DNA of 64,000 nt. It comes from Butyricimonas sp. Marseille-P3923. GTDB taxonomy: Bacteria > Bacteroidota > Bacteroidia > Bacteroidales > Marinifilaceae. Both the position numbers and the translations under genes were made by a program. Shown piece by piece: positions 25,457-34,653 of this stretch (its first letter is position 1; each line of letters opens with the position of its first letter). The stretch lies in NCBI RefSeq assembly GCF_900184685.1, contig NZ_FXXL01000003.1, positions 248,001-312,000 of the forward strand, written 5' to 3'. The notes beneath the pieces are model-generated. The model was not told where the DNA came from. It saw only the letters and a list, made by a program, of their open reading frames with translations, and made no database searches.

Positions 25457-25855
25457 TGGAGCAGCGGGGAATCGAACCCCGGTCCAAACACGGAATCAAT
25501 ATGCTTTCTACATGCTTAGCTTTTTGTTGGTTTTCGAATATAGCCCGGAAAAAAGCACCCAAACTATACCTTAGCTTCTAAAGTTTCATCAGCGTCGCGA
25601 AGCAAGACGTTGACTAACCTCGTATTGCCTGCACCCCGGATGCTGGTTGGCACAAGGTGGGACCGCCAGCGGGATGTCCTGTCTCCACTACCTTGAGCGG
25701 AGATTAAGCCTCAATCTACTGTGATTCGATTAGGCAGCAAGAGCGTAATTTCTTTCGCCAATTAAAATTTTGCGTCCGGGATTAACGGGCCGGCTTCACT
25801 ACGCCCGACATGCTTACATACCTATTCATCATGCTGTCAAATCCACGTCTGCCCC
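25457..25855 (-). ncRNA. ssrA: tmRNA
   Basis: The 5' end GGGGCAG (from 25855) pairs with the 3' CTGCTCC (25458-25464) as a tRNA-like acceptor, followed by discriminator A at 25457. The T arm has the loop TTCGATT between CCCCG-type stems. The internal tag frame on the minus strand (25759-25730) reads GERNYALAA then TAA, the expected ending for Bacteroidales proteolysis tags. Together with the tag, pseudoknot-rich sequence fills the 399-nt gene. tmRNA rescues ribosomes stalled on broken mRNAs and marks the product for proteases such as ClpXP, also encoded in this window. The terminal CCA does not appear to be encoded. Confidence 0.95.
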
Positions 25856-25870
25856 TTCGGTATGCGGGTA

Positions 25871-25878
25871 CAAAGATA
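25871..25878 (-). promoter_or_regulatory. -7 box of the tmRNA promoter
   Basis: On the minus strand the sequence is TATCTTTG, a perfect TAnnTTTG match, ending 15 nt before the mature 5' end of tmRNA. The -33 position holds only TTTC inside a CAATTTTC repeat. Confidence 0.6.
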
Positions 25879-25885
25879 CGAAATA

Positions 25886-25970
25886 ATTGAAAATTGAAAG
25901 TTGAAAATTGAAAATTATTTCTTTCCGACGATCACTAAATCATAAATCGTAAATCATGAATCATAAATTC
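25886..25970. repeat. CAATTTTCAATT and ATTTATGATTT repeats side by side
   Basis: aattgaaaattgaaagttg units (25886-25918) are followed by an aatcataaatcgtaaatcat block (25936-25970) that ends one base before the mntP stop. Both families are seen elsewhere in the window. Confidence 0.65.
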
Positions 25971-25971
25971 C

Positions 25972-26526
25972 TTACTCCATCAAGTGTTCCACGAGGATTT
26001 TGATACCGATGGCGATGAGGATGATGCCACCGAGAAGTTCGACGTTGATGCCTTTGATCTTGCCGAAACGATATCCGCAGATAACCCCAAGCAAAGAAAG
26101 GGTGAAGGTGACAAGGGCGATTATGAAAGCGGGGAAATAAATACTTGTTTTCAGGAATGCCATACTGACGCCGACAGCTAGCGCGTCAATGCTGGTGGCA
26201 ATGCCAAGGGTGATAAGAGTTTTGTTGGAAAAAGACGAGATGGTTGTTTCCTCTTCCTCGAATGATTCGTAAATCATTTTGCCTCCCAGAAAACCAAGCA
26301 ATACAAAGGCAATCCAATGGTCGAAAGAGGTGATGTACGAGCTGAAGCTAACCCCGAGCAACCAACCGAGTAAGGTCATGCCTCCTTGAAATATTCCCAT
26401 GGTGAAGGCAAGGCGTAATGATTGATTCATGCGGAACGGTTGCATGACGATCCCCCCGCTGATACTTACAGCGAGGCTATCCATTGCCAACCCTAAGGCG
26501 ATCATTAATACGGAGATAATACCCAT
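25972..26526 (-). CDS. mntP: Manganese efflux pump MntP
   Basis: This 184-residue polytopic protein has six predicted transmembrane helices and the MntP hallmarks. The first repeat has ALGLAMDSLAVSISGG with the membrane aspartate near residue 16. The second has GIATSIDALAVGVSMAF with its pair. Two acidic-rich loops are present, including EEEETT. MntP exports excess Mn2+ from the cytoplasm. The ATG at 26526 was used; the TTG at 26544 adds residues outside the family. I looked for a yybP-ykoY-type manganese riboswitch in the 99 nt between it and the divergent GSCFA gene and saw none. Confidence 0.92.
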   Translation of the reverse strand: MGIISVLMIALGLAMDSLAVSISGGIVMQPFRMNQSLRLAFTMGIFQGGMTLLGWLLGVSFSSYITSFDHWIAFVLLGFLGGKMIYESFEEEETTISSFSNKTLITLGIATSIDALAVGVSMAFLKTSIYFPAFIIALVTFTLSLLGVICGYRFGKIKGINVELLGGIILIAIGIKILVEHLME

Positions 26527-26625
26527 GCATGAAATTTTTGACAAAAGTATAAAAATGATGGCGAAGTTAAGCGCAAAAAATGTAACTTTGTAGATAAGGA
26601 GAGTTTATTTATAATAAGAATAGAT

Positions 26626-27615
26626 ATGAATTTGCAGACGAAGGTTAATATTACGGCACCCGATTTTATGATAGATTACAGTTCCAAATTGATGATGCTG
26701 GGATCGTGTTTCGCAGAGAATATGGGAGGTAAGTTTTCATATTACAAATTTGATGTTGATGTGAATCCTTGCGGGATTGTTTATAATCCGCGGTCGGTAG
26801 CTAACGTGCTCCGTTTGATCGTGGAGGGGAAGAAATTCGGGAAGGAAGATTTGATGCAGGTTGGGGATAAGTGGGTGAGTTTGTTCCACCACGGTTTTTT
26901 TTCTTCGACAGATCAAGAGGAGTGTCTGGATAAGATTAACCGTCGGTTGGCTCGTGCCACTGAAGAGATTCGCTCCGTGGATTTACTGGTGATCACGTGG
27001 GGAACGGCATGGGTATACCGACACACGGGAAAAGACGTGGTCGTATCGAATTGTCACAAGATCCCCTCGCAGGAATTCGAGCGTTATCGGTTGAACGTGG
27101 AAGAGATCGTGAAAGAGTACACTGAATTGATCGGGAGTTTGCAGAAGGTGAATCCCGGAATGCGGGTATTGTTTACCGTGAGTCCTATTCGGCATTGGAA
27201 AGACGGGGCGCATGGAAACCAGTTGAGTAAAGCAACCTTATTGTTGGCAATCGACCAATTGCGGGAAAAGCTGAATAACGTGTATTATTTCCCGGCTTAC
27301 GAGATCGTGCTGGACGAGTTGAGGGACTACCGATTCTATGCGGATGATATGTTGCATATGTCCAGCCTCACGATTGACTATACTTGGGAGAGATTCCTGT
27401 ATAGCTTTATCAGTCCGGAGGTGTTGGGACTGATGAACCGGATTGGAAGGATAAACAAGGCGGTAGCTCATCGACCTTTTGATCCGGCGTCAAATGATTA
27501 TCAACGTTTGGTAAAGAATTTACTAACGGAAATTGTAGCGATTTCCCGTTCTTTCCCGTCAATTGATTTTAGTGAAGAAGAAAGAAAGCTGAAAGATTCG
27601 ATAAGCAAGTGGTGA
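26626..27615 (+). CDS. GSCFA domain protein
   Basis: This 329-residue protein is named after its diagnostic motif, seen here as MLGSCFAENMGGKF at residues 25-38. Further family signatures are NPCGIVYNPRSV, VITWGTAWVYRH and VSPIRHWKDGAHGNQLSKATL. The GSCFA domain resembles SGNH-type esterase/acyltransferase folds: Ser27 of GSC and a late Asp-x-x-His (DDMLHMSS) could form the catalytic site. It has no signal peptide, so it should be cytoplasmic. The substrate is unknown. It is transcribed alone and diverges from mntP. Confidence 0.88.
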   Translation: MNLQTKVNITAPDFMIDYSSKLMMLGSCFAENMGGKFSYYKFDVDVNPCGIVYNPRSVANVLRLIVEGKKFGKEDLMQVGDKWVSLFHHGFFSSTDQEECLDKINRRLARATEEIRSVDLLVITWGTAWVYRHTGKDVVVSNCHKIPSQEFERYRLNVEEIVKEYTELIGSLQKVNPGMRVLFTVSPIRHWKDGAHGNQLSKATLLLAIDQLREKLNNVYYFPAYEIVLDELRDYRFYADDMLHMSSLTIDYTWERFLYSFISPEVLGLMNRIGRINKAVAHRPFDPASNDYQRLVKNLLTEIVAISRSFPSIDFSEEERKLKDSISKW

Positions 27616-27661
27616 TTATCCGTGTTTCATGGTACTTGGGTACGTGGATGGTAGCTGTGAT

Positions 27662-28192
27662 TTAGAGAGAGGGCATTGGTTCTCGTGATGTCAGCGGAAT
27701 CGTGTCTTGTTCCACCACGGGAGCGAGTTCTTTCAAATAGATCACGGTCTTCACGGGATAAGCCCCGGCATATTTCTTACGAATACGTTTTAATGCGGGG
27801 ATAGTCTCGATGCGGGTACGGAAGTTGCCGACACGAATTTTAAAGTCGGGATCCGTGTATTGCAGATAGGCACGAATATCCGGAAATTCTTCCTCGAATC
27901 GTTGCGTGTAACTTTTCAACGTGTCGATATTGGTATTATAAGAACTGGCAGATAATATTTGGATACGATAGCCTTGGAAAGCCTGTTCCTTCCTGTTGAC
28001 AGAAAGATTCAGTTTCATTAGCTGTTCGATTTTCGGGTCCCCGTGGAGCGTAACTTTCCCGCCCGTGATAGAGTCTGCTTGAGAAAGTTGTTTGAAAAAG
28101 TCTACATCCGGTTTCACCGCGGGTATAGTGTCTGTCTGTGCCCAAGTTTGATGGGTAATGAATAATATTAAAATAACAAGTATTGATTTCAT
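27662..28192 (-). CDS. SPOR domain periplasmic protein
   Basis: This 176-residue exported protein has a signal peptide (ILVILILFITHQTWAQ) and a C-terminal SPOR-like domain from about residue 75 (GYRIQILSASSYNTNIDTLKSY, then YLQYTDPDFKIRVGNF and AYPVKTVIYLKEL). SPOR domains bind denuded peptidoglycan at division sites, so a septal or cell-wall role is likely. The ATG at 28192 was chosen over a TTG at 28216. It is convergent with the GSCFA gene and divergent from the cysteine desulfidase gene. Confidence 0.82.
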   Translation of the reverse strand: MKSILVILILFITHQTWAQTDTIPAVKPDVDFFKQLSQADSITGGKVTLHGDPKIEQLMKLNLSVNRKEQAFQGYRIQILSASSYNTNIDTLKSYTQRFEEEFPDIRAYLQYTDPDFKIRVGNFRTRIETIPALKRIRKKYAGAYPVKTVIYLKELAPVVEQDTIPLTSREPMPSL

Positions 28193-28255
28193 GAATAAAT
28201 GTCTATCGTGATACAACTAATTCGACTTCAATCGACAAAGATAGTATAAATTGTC

Positions 28256-28294
28256 TTTTTGTGGTAGAAAAATAGATAAATAACACTATTTTTG
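28256..28294 (+). promoter_or_regulatory. Putative promoter of the cysteine desulfidase operon
   Basis: TATTTTTG at 28287-28294 is a perfect -7 match and TTTTTG at 28256-28261 a -33-like element, though 25 nt is long for the spacer. Start of transcription would be about 40 nt before the ATG at 28339. Confidence 0.4.
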
Positions 28295-28338
28295 TAGCCG
28301 TGAATATGAAACATTCTACATGAATAAAATAGGAAAAG

Positions 28339-29625
28339 ATGAATCAAGTAACAGATCAACAAATCATTGAAATATTGAGAAGAGAGGCCGTTCCGGCCTT
28401 GGGGTGTACCGAGCCAGTAGCCTGTGCTCTGGCTTGTGCAAAATGTAAAGAGGTATTGGGAGGCGTGCCCGAGCATTTGGATGTACTGGTTAGTGGCAAT
28501 ATTTATAAAAACGGCATGGGTGTCGGGATTCCCGGAACCGGAATGGTAGGTCTTCCTATCGCCGCTGCTTTGGGAGCGGTTTGTGGGAAGTCCGAGTACG
28601 GTTTGGAAGTATTGAAGGACGTGAACGTGGGGGATAACCTGCAACGTGCCAAGGATTTGTTAAGTCATGTTACGGTTTCTCTGAAAATGGATGCCCCGGA
28701 TAAATTGTACGCCGAGGCATTAGCAACCAAGGGAAATGATAAGGTGAAAGTGATTATCGCTCACACGCACACGAATATCATTCTGGTGGAAAAGAACGGG
28801 GAAGAGCTTTTCAAGAGAGAATTTAAGTTAGATACGACAAAGAAAGAAGATAAGGGACCGGAGTTAAGTGTGAAACGTATTTGGGATTTCGTGCACGAGG
28901 TAGACGTGAAAGATATTGAGTTCGTGTTGCAAGGAGCCGAGATGAACAAGGCCATTTCTGCCGAGGGGTTACAATCTGAGTACGGTTTACAAATTGGTAA
29001 GACGCTGAAAGAGAATATAGATAAGGGATTGTTGGAGGACGATTTGCTGAACCGCACATTGATTCGCGCGACGGCAGCGTCGGATGCCCGTATGGACGGA
29101 TGCCCGAAACCGGTTATGACAAATTCCGGTAGCGGTAATCAGGGGATCACGGTGTATTTGCCCGTGGTGGTGGCTGCCGAAAAGTTCGGGGCTTCACGCG
29201 AGCAGTTGGCTCGCGCCTTGGCATTGAGCAACCTGATTGCGGTGCATATCCACCATTACATGGGACATCTTTCTGCTCTTTGCGGGATTTTGATTGCCGG
29301 TACGGGAGCTGCTTCGGCTATCACTTACTTGATGGGCGGTACTTACGAGAATATGGTCAACACGATCAAAACGATGTGTTCCAACTTGACCGGAATGATG
29401 TGTGACGGAGCTAAACAGGGATGTGCCTTGAAAGTTTATTCCGGGGTATCTGCTGCCGTACAGGCGGCTCTGTTATCCATGAACGGTATAAAAACAAATA
29501 ATGACGGGATAGTAGAAGAGGATATCGAGCGAACCATTCGTAACGTGGGATTGATTGGAACCAAGGGAATGGAGGAGACGGATAAGACGATCCTGAACAT
29601 CATGTGCAACAAGGAAACAAAATAG
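28339..29625 (+). CDS. UPF0597 / L-cysteine desulfidase (CyuA/CdsB type)
   Basis: This 428-residue protein belongs to UPF0597, related to the serine dehydratase alpha domain. Members degrade L-cysteine to pyruvate, sulfide and ammonia using a 4Fe-4S cluster. Conserved stretches are EAVPALGCTEPVACALACAK near the N-terminus with candidate ligand Cys23, GVGIPGTGMVGLPIAAALG, SGNQGITVYLPVVVAA and a C-terminal MMCDGAKQGCALKV with two more cysteines. That makes three of the expected cluster cysteines visible. It is followed within 3 nt by the TatD gene and then tcdA; the functional link between the three is unclear. Confidence 0.86.
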   Translation: MNQVTDQQIIEILRREAVPALGCTEPVACALACAKCKEVLGGVPEHLDVLVSGNIYKNGMGVGIPGTGMVGLPIAAALGAVCGKSEYGLEVLKDVNVGDNLQRAKDLLSHVTVSLKMDAPDKLYAEALATKGNDKVKVIIAHTHTNIILVEKNGEELFKREFKLDTTKKEDKGPELSVKRIWDFVHEVDVKDIEFVLQGAEMNKAISAEGLQSEYGLQIGKTLKENIDKGLLEDDLLNRTLIRATAASDARMDGCPKPVMTNSGSGNQGITVYLPVVVAAEKFGASREQLARALALSNLIAVHIHHYMGHLSALCGILIAGTGAASAITYLMGGTYENMVNTIKTMCSNLTGMMCDGAKQGCALKVYSGVSAAVQAALLSMNGIKTNNDGIVEEDIERTIRNVGLIGTKGMEETDKTILNIMCNKETK

Positions 29626-29628
29626 TTT

Positions 29629-30309
29629 TTGAATTTGAACCCGTACGTGAATATACACACGCATCATGTCGGTGAAGGAATCAATGTCTTGGATGTTGGA
29701 GAGGGAAAAGCGTGGATTGAAGACGAGAAAAGACGGGGGATAGAAGAGGGGCAGGAAGTTTTTTACTCGGTAGGTGTTCATCCGATGAAACTCGGGGAAA
29801 TTGGAGAGGATGCTTTGACGTGTGTAAATGACATGCTTTGCACGGGGAGAGTTATCGCGATCGGAGAGTGCGGTTTGGACCGTCGCTCTCCGGTTTGTAT
29901 AGAGGAACAGGAACGGGTGTTGGAAAGACAGGTTGAATTGGGCGAAAAGTTTCGGAAACCTCTGATTATTCATTGTGTAAAGGCGTATTCCGAGTTGATA
30001 GCTATTCGGAAAAAGATGAAATCTTCGATTCCGTGGATTATTCATGGGTATAATAATAACGAACAGATATTACGACAATTGTTGGAACACGGGTTTTATA
30101 TTTCCGCGGGGACGGCACTTTTAAATGACCGCTCCAACGCTTTTCATTTGTTACGACATGTTCCTTTGAACAGGTTGTTTTTGGAGAATGATGACAAGAC
30201 GGTGGGGATTGATGTTATTTACAGCGTGGCATCCGGTATATTGGGACTTACCGTGGAGGAATTGAAGAGGGTGACAAGGGAAAATCTAAAGAATGTTTTT
30301 GCGATATAA
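29629..30309 (+). CDS. TatD family metal-dependent hydrolase
   Basis: This 226-residue protein is a short TatD-type TIM barrel. The metal ligands are visible as NIHTHH near the N-terminus, GECGLDR (Glu of the site), PLIIHCVKA and IIHGYNNN, and the terminal part matches TVEELKRVTRENLKNVF. TatD enzymes are DNases or deacylases; some act in DNA repair or D-tyrosyl-tRNA quality control. The start is a TTG (29629 or 29635), since no ATG precedes the conserved HTHH motif; a GTG at 29647 is also possible. It lies 3 nt after the desulfidase gene and 2 nt before tcdA, clearly one transcript. Confidence 0.82.
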   Translation: MNLNPYVNIHTHHVGEGINVLDVGEGKAWIEDEKRRGIEEGQEVFYSVGVHPMKLGEIGEDALTCVNDMLCTGRVIAIGECGLDRRSPVCIEEQERVLERQVELGEKFRKPLIIHCVKAYSELIAIRKKMKSSIPWIIHGYNNNEQILRQLLEHGFYISAGTALLNDRSNAFHLLRHVPLNRLFLENDDKTVGIDVIYSVASGILGLTVEELKRVTRENLKNVFAI

Positions 30310-30311
30310 TT

Positions 30312-31052
30312 ATGGATTGGCTGAGTAGAACGGAATTGCTCTTGGGACAGGAGCGGTTGGGACAGTTGAAAAACGCGCACGTGTTGGTTGCCGGATTGGG
30401 TGGTGTAGGGGCGTATGCCGCCGAGCAATTGTGTCGGGCGGGGATAGGCGAGTTGACAATTATTGACGGTGATAGTGTAGACGTGACGAATAAAAATCGG
30501 CAGTTACCGGCATTGGACAGTAATATCGGGAAGGCGAAAGCGGAAATCATGGCTGCCCGATTCCGGGATATCAATCCGGACATCCGGCTTCACGTGATCA
30601 ATGATTTTATCAAGGACGATCGGATGATCGAGATATTGGAGATGGCGAAGTATGATTACGTGGTAGACGCGATAGACACATTAGCTCCCAAGATTTTCCT
30701 GATTTACCATAGTCTGCAAAAGGGATATCGTATCGTGAGTTCCATGGGTGCCGGGGGAAAAATGGACCCGACACAGGTATGTATTGCCGATATTTCCAAA
30801 TCTTATAATTGTAATCTTGCCCGTATGCTTCGCAAAAGGCTTCATAAGCTGGGTGTCTACAAGGGAGTGAAGGTCGTGTTCTCGCCCGAGGAAGTCGCTC
30901 CGGAAGCTATTGTGTTGAGCGAGAGTGAGAATAAGAAATCGAACGTGGGAACGATTTCTTACATGCCGCCCGTGTTCGGGTGTTTTTGTGCTTCGGTAGT
31001 TATCCGTGATCTGGCGGAACCTGTTTCTAGTGAAGACCTAAAGAAGAACTAG
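30312..31052 (+). CDS. tcdA: tRNA threonylcarbamoyladenosine dehydratase
   Basis: This 246-residue E1-like enzyme of the ThiF/MoeB superfamily cyclises t6A37 in ANN-decoding tRNAs to ct6A. The nucleotide-binding motif is VAGLGGVGAYAAEQLCRAG near residue 28. The acidic strand end TIIDGDSVDVTNKNRQLPAL and DAIDTLAPK follow, with TcdA-specific SSMGAGGKMDP. The catalytic-type Cys region YMPPVFGCFCASVVIRDL is near the C-terminus. The family assignment is clear. It is third in the desulfidase-tatD-tcdA operon. A palindromic element begins immediately after its stop. Confidence 0.9.
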   Translation: MDWLSRTELLLGQERLGQLKNAHVLVAGLGGVGAYAAEQLCRAGIGELTIIDGDSVDVTNKNRQLPALDSNIGKAKAEIMAARFRDINPDIRLHVINDFIKDDRMIEILEMAKYDYVVDAIDTLAPKIFLIYHSLQKGYRIVSSMGAGGKMDPTQVCIADISKSYNCNLARMLRKRLHKLGVYKGVKVVFSPEEVAPEAIVLSESENKKSNVGTISYMPPVFGCFCASVVIRDLAEPVSSEDLKKN

Positions 31053-31191
31053 GGAAGTCCTATGGAAATCATTCCCCGGTGACGGTGTTTATGTGCTTTT
31101 AGTGCGTGCTTTCTATATGTGAGATTATAGGATCTCCACAGGATAACCGGAGCAAGAACGGAGGAAGGGTATGATTACCTTAGGACTTCGG
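31052..31191. repeat. Long imperfect palindrome, copy 2 of the dispersed element
   Basis: The left arm (31054-31080) reads gaagtcctatggaaatcatt and onward; the right arm (31162-31189) ends gattaccttaggacttc, its inverted copy with a few mismatches. The core TATGGAAAT matches copy 1 (2626) and copy 3 (40183). It begins right at the tcdA stop and forms most of the 373-nt gap before the ABC permease gene; the remainder (31192-31284) is A/T-rich without visible signal. Confidence 0.6.
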
Positions 31192-31284
31192 TATTATTAT
31201 AGTGGGTCTTGGGTATTAAGCCGCATAGAGGTGTGTCTGTGAATGGCGATGAAATAATCAAAATTAATAAAAATAACAATTTAC

Positions 31285-31315
31285 TTGTAATTGATGTAAT
31301 TAATGTATACGTTTG
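31285..31315 (+). promoter_or_regulatory. Promoter of the ABC permease-golvesin operon
   Basis: TTG at 31285-31287 and TACGTTTG at 31308-31315 form a -33/-7 pair with 20 nt between. The predicted leader is about 105 nt, up to the ATG at 31426. Confidence 0.6.
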
Positions 31316-31425
31316 TAAGGGATGAATGCTGACTTTAAATGATGATAATAGACTGCAATCTATTTTTCAAGAACGATTTTATGGGAGGCGTGCGTTTTTA
31401 AAATGTGTTACTAAAAATTTTAACT

Positions 31426-34400
31426 ATGAACTATCGAACTATTGGCTTGATCGCCCGTTACGAGGCGAAGGCCATCACGAGGGAATGGAGTTTCAAGGTT
31501 GTCACGGTATTGAGTGTATTGATTGTGGCCTTTCTTCACGTTATCACGCAAAGTAGTATCAAAGAACCGGAATGGATAGCGATATCCTTGCCTTCCGCGA
31601 TTCCTTTTGCCAATGCTTATCTGGTAAATATCCTGCAAATCATTATCGCTATTTTCTGGGCGGGTAATTTTCTGTGGGAAGACAAATACGTGGATGCTAA
31701 TTCATCTGTTTCGGCACGACCGTTTTCTAACATGGAGTTATTGCTCGGGAAAACGTTGGGTTTTATACTTGTTATTTTGTGTCTGGATATTTTGTTGGGG
31801 ATCATCGCCTTGTCTATTCATTTATTGGCAAGTGATTCTCCTTTTGTTTTTTCTCCTTATGTATTTTACTTTTTAACCGTAACTTGTCCGATTTTATTTT
31901 TTATCACGGGATTCACGATATGCGTGAAAGGAATAGCGCGTAATTTTGCACTGGCTTGCGTCCTGTTGCTTGCTTTTCTTTATTTTGGCGTATTTTTCGG
32001 TAAAGGAGTGCTTTACGGTGCTTTCGATATTTTAGCCTTGGGGATGCCCAATGCTTTCTCGGATGTCACGGGATTTGCCGATTCGAGTAGTTTTCTGTTG
32101 CAGCGGTTCTCGTTTCTCGCTTGGGGATGCGGGTTAATTATTCTGGGAATAACTTTTATCTGTCGAATATCCAATAGTGCCAAGGCTAATTTCGCTACCG
32201 GGAAGTTCGGAATATTATTACTTGTGGTGGGGTTCGTTGTTTCGGGCTTTTATGTGGGTAAATATGTTCAAAGGGATAAAGAACGTGAGGTTATTCGGGA
32301 TGTATTCGTGAAATACCAGAATTTACCCAAGGTTAATGTCTTGGAGCATGATATAAATTTCAAACAAGAGGGATATGCTTACCTTGCCTCCAGTAAATTG
32401 AAAGTGTATAACCCGTACGAGCGGAAAATAGACTCTGTCGTGTTGTACTTGAATCCGGGGCTGGAGGTGTTGAAACTCGCTTCGGGTAAAGAGAATTTAT
32501 CTTATCGGCGGGAGAGGCAAGTGATTGTTCTCGCGATGTCGATGCAGCCGGGTGAAACGAAAGAAATCGGGGTGGATTACCGGGGTGGTATTTCTCCAGC
32601 CGTCTGTTACGCGGAGGTGGTGAATATCGATTCTCTTGCGGCACGTTCACGTGGTTACTACATGTATAACATGGGACGTGATTATTATTATCTCCGCCCG
32701 GATTACACGTTGTTGACCCCGGAATGTTTATGGTACCCGACGAGTAAACCCACGGTGAACGTGAATGCACCTTACTTCACGGAGCGGGAATTTACTCGTT
32801 TCAAGTTGACCGTGAGTGGAGAGGATAAACGAGTACCGGTAGCCCCGGGAGAAGAGAGCAGGGAAGGTGATAATATTTGTTTTACCGGTAAATTCGGGGT
32901 GTCCGGGTTGACTCTTTGTATCGGTGATTATGTGCGAAAGGGGATTCAGAATGGAGATGTGTTCTACGAAGTCTTTCTGTTGCCGGGACACGAGTATCTT
33001 CTTTTCAAGGAGTTAGACATGGAGATAATTTTTGATCAGTGGAATTTAGCACTTATGTTTGACCGGAATAGTGCGTATGTATATGATAAATTGAATCTTG
33101 TTGAAACTCCTGTCCATTTTTGCGCATATAGCAGGGATTGGAAGGGTAGTAGCGAATATGTACATTCGGGAATCGTGTACCGTCCGGAAAGGGAGCCTTT
33201 ATTCCGGTTGCCATTTAAACCCATGCATGACGAGAGAGAGGGTTTTAACCCGTCTCACGAGTTTTTGTGGATGTACAGAGGTTTTTTAGTGAATGATTTA
33301 ATTGATATGCCGGCGGGCGATATGTTTTTAGGTCGATTCGCGAGACGTACTCCAAATAATCAGGTGAAAAATGCAAATGACATTTCTTCCTTGTTACAAA
33401 AAGACCATTATAATGTATTTTCTCCCGAGTTTGCGGGAATCGATCTTTTGTTTCATATGATGCAGGAGGGGGTTGGAGATAATTTTAATAGCTATAGTGG
33501 TGAATTTGCAATTAGATATTTCAAGGATCACAATCTTGAAGAAGCATTGCAAAATCCGAATCGTGATATAAAATTAGATTTTGCAATACACCTTAAAGGC
33601 TATAACTTCTTTAAAAATCTTTTGTGTTCTGTTCCTTACGAGGAATTTGATCGTTTCAATTCCGGCTTCATGGAAAATCACGCCTTCCAATGTTTCAGTT
33701 ACGAGAAGTATTGCGAGGCTGTAGAGGATGAGTTCGGGATAGATTTTCTTGATTTGACCCGGCAATTGTATAGCGAGAGAGGTTTACCCGCTTTTTATTT
33801 TAGAGATGCGCGGTTAGATGCGGTGGAAACATCAAAAGGTGAAGAAGGTCATGTGTTTGGTATTAAAGTATGGAATAAGGGGAATCTGGATGGAATAGTT
33901 TCGATAAGTAGTTACAGGGGAAAATCACGAGATTATTTTATTCCGGCAAATGCTTGCAAAGAGATTAAATATTATAATGAATTCGGGGTGAGTGAAGGGG
34001 TTAGGATAAGTACGAACTTCGCGATGAACAATCCTTCGTTACTTCATTTTGATAATTTCCCTCAAACGAATAGGCTAAGTAAGCCAATAGAAGGCATTTT
34101 TGATGCGGATACTCTTGCTTTTGCCCCGGAGGCGGGAGTGTACATCGTGGATAATGCAGATCCGGGTTGCTGTGTTATCGAGGACAGGCGTGTTCTTGAT
34201 AAAGTGTATAACAAGAGAGACGATAGTTATAATGGTACTCGTTGGCATGAATCGGCTATGGAGAACTCGTACGGGGAACTGGTAAAAAGTTATTTAATGA
34301 AAAGATCGGGGGATGGTGTTTCTGCGGTTGAGTGGGAAGTGAATTTACCCGAGTTCGGGAAGTATGAATTGTTTGTTTATAATGATAATAGTGTGGATGC

Positions 34401-34635
34401 CGGTCTTGTAAAAAGTGGATGGCTAACGGCTCCTCGGGTGCAAACGTATCGGTTTGCTCATGCCGAAGGGGAGGAAACGATAGAATTATTACCGTTGGAA
34501 GAGGCGAATGGATGGGTTTCGATGGGGGTATATCAATTTAATGCAGGTATGGCAAAGATTAACTTGTCCGGACAGGGAGCGGATCCCAATCAATCTATCG
34601 TGGCGGATGCCGTGAAGTGGGTTAAAGTAAAATAA
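31426..34635 (+). CDS. ABC-2 type permease fused to a large extracytoplasmic region with a golvesin-like C-terminal domain
   Basis: This 1069-residue protein has three parts. Residues 1-285 are an ABC-2 permease with six or seven helices, starting MNYRTIGLIARYEAK. Residues about 290-900 are extracytoplasmic and resemble the region that in related Bacteroidota fusions is an M1-type aminopeptidase. However, no HEXXH zinc motif is present; the only HE pair (His611-Glu612) is followed by FLW, so peptidase activity is unlikely. The end (about 935-1069; NGWVSMGVYQFNAG, LSGQGADPNQSIVADAV) matches the golvesin/xanthan-lyase-type beta-sandwich. The ATG at 31426 was preferred to a TTG at 31405. The ATPase gene follows after 18 nt. 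The substrate is unknown. Confidence 0.75.
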   Translation: MNYRTIGLIARYEAKAITREWSFKVVTVLSVLIVAFLHVITQSSIKEPEWIAISLPSAIPFANAYLVNILQIIIAIFWAGNFLWEDKYVDANSSVSARPFSNMELLLGKTLGFILVILCLDILLGIIALSIHLLASDSPFVFSPYVFYFLTVTCPILFFITGFTICVKGIARNFALACVLLLAFLYFGVFFGKGVLYGAFDILALGMPNAFSDVTGFADSSSFLLQRFSFLAWGCGLIILGITFICRISNSAKANFATGKFGILLLVVGFVVSGFYVGKYVQRDKEREVIRDVFVKYQNLPKVNVLEHDINFKQEGYAYLASSKLKVYNPYERKIDSVVLYLNPGLEVLKLASGKENLSYRRERQVIVLAMSMQPGETKEIGVDYRGGISPAVCYAEVVNIDSLAARSRGYYMYNMGRDYYYLRPDYTLLTPECLWYPTSKPTVNVNAPYFTEREFTRFKLTVSGEDKRVPVAPGEESREGDNICFTGKFGVSGLTLCIGDYVRKGIQNGDVFYEVFLLPGHEYLLFKELDMEIIFDQWNLALMFDRNSAYVYDKLNLVETPVHFCAYSRDWKGSSEYVHSGIVYRPEREPLFRLPFKPMHDEREGFNPSHEFLWMYRGFLVNDLIDMPAGDMFLGRFARRTPNNQVKNANDISSLLQKDHYNVFSPEFAGIDLLFHMMQEGVGDNFNSYSGEFAIRYFKDHNLEEALQNPNRDIKLDFAIHLKGYNFFKNLLCSVPYEEFDRFNSGFMENHAFQCFSYEKYCEAVEDEFGIDFLDLTRQLYSERGLPAFYFRDARLDAVETSKGEEGHVFGIKVWNKGNLDGIVSISSYRGKSRDYFIPANACKEIKYYNEFGVSEGVRISTNFAMNNPSLLHFDNFPQTNRLSKPIEGIFDADTLAFAPEAGVYIVDNADPGCCVIEDRRVLDKVYNKRDDSYNGTRWHESAMENSYGELVKSYLMKRSGDGVSAVEWEVNLPEFGKYELFVYNDNSVDAGLVKSGWLTAPRVQTYRFAHAEGEETIELLPLEEANGWVSMGVYQFNAGMAKINLSGQGADPNQSIVADAVKWVKVK

Positions 34636-34653
34636 TACTAATACTATATAACT

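Noticed and set aside
26527-26625. Manganese riboswitch (yybP-ykoY) upstream of mntP
   Set aside because: The interval is only 99 nt and shared with the divergent GSCFA gene; no conserved loop elements could be seen.
31326-31556. A 76-codon frame overlapping the start of the ABC permease gene
   Set aside because: It shares most of its length with the permease gene in another frame and has no recognisable features.
33240-33300. Active M1 aminopeptidase site in the ABC-2 fusion protein
   Set aside because: No HEXXH with downstream Glu is present; the only His-Glu is followed by FLW.
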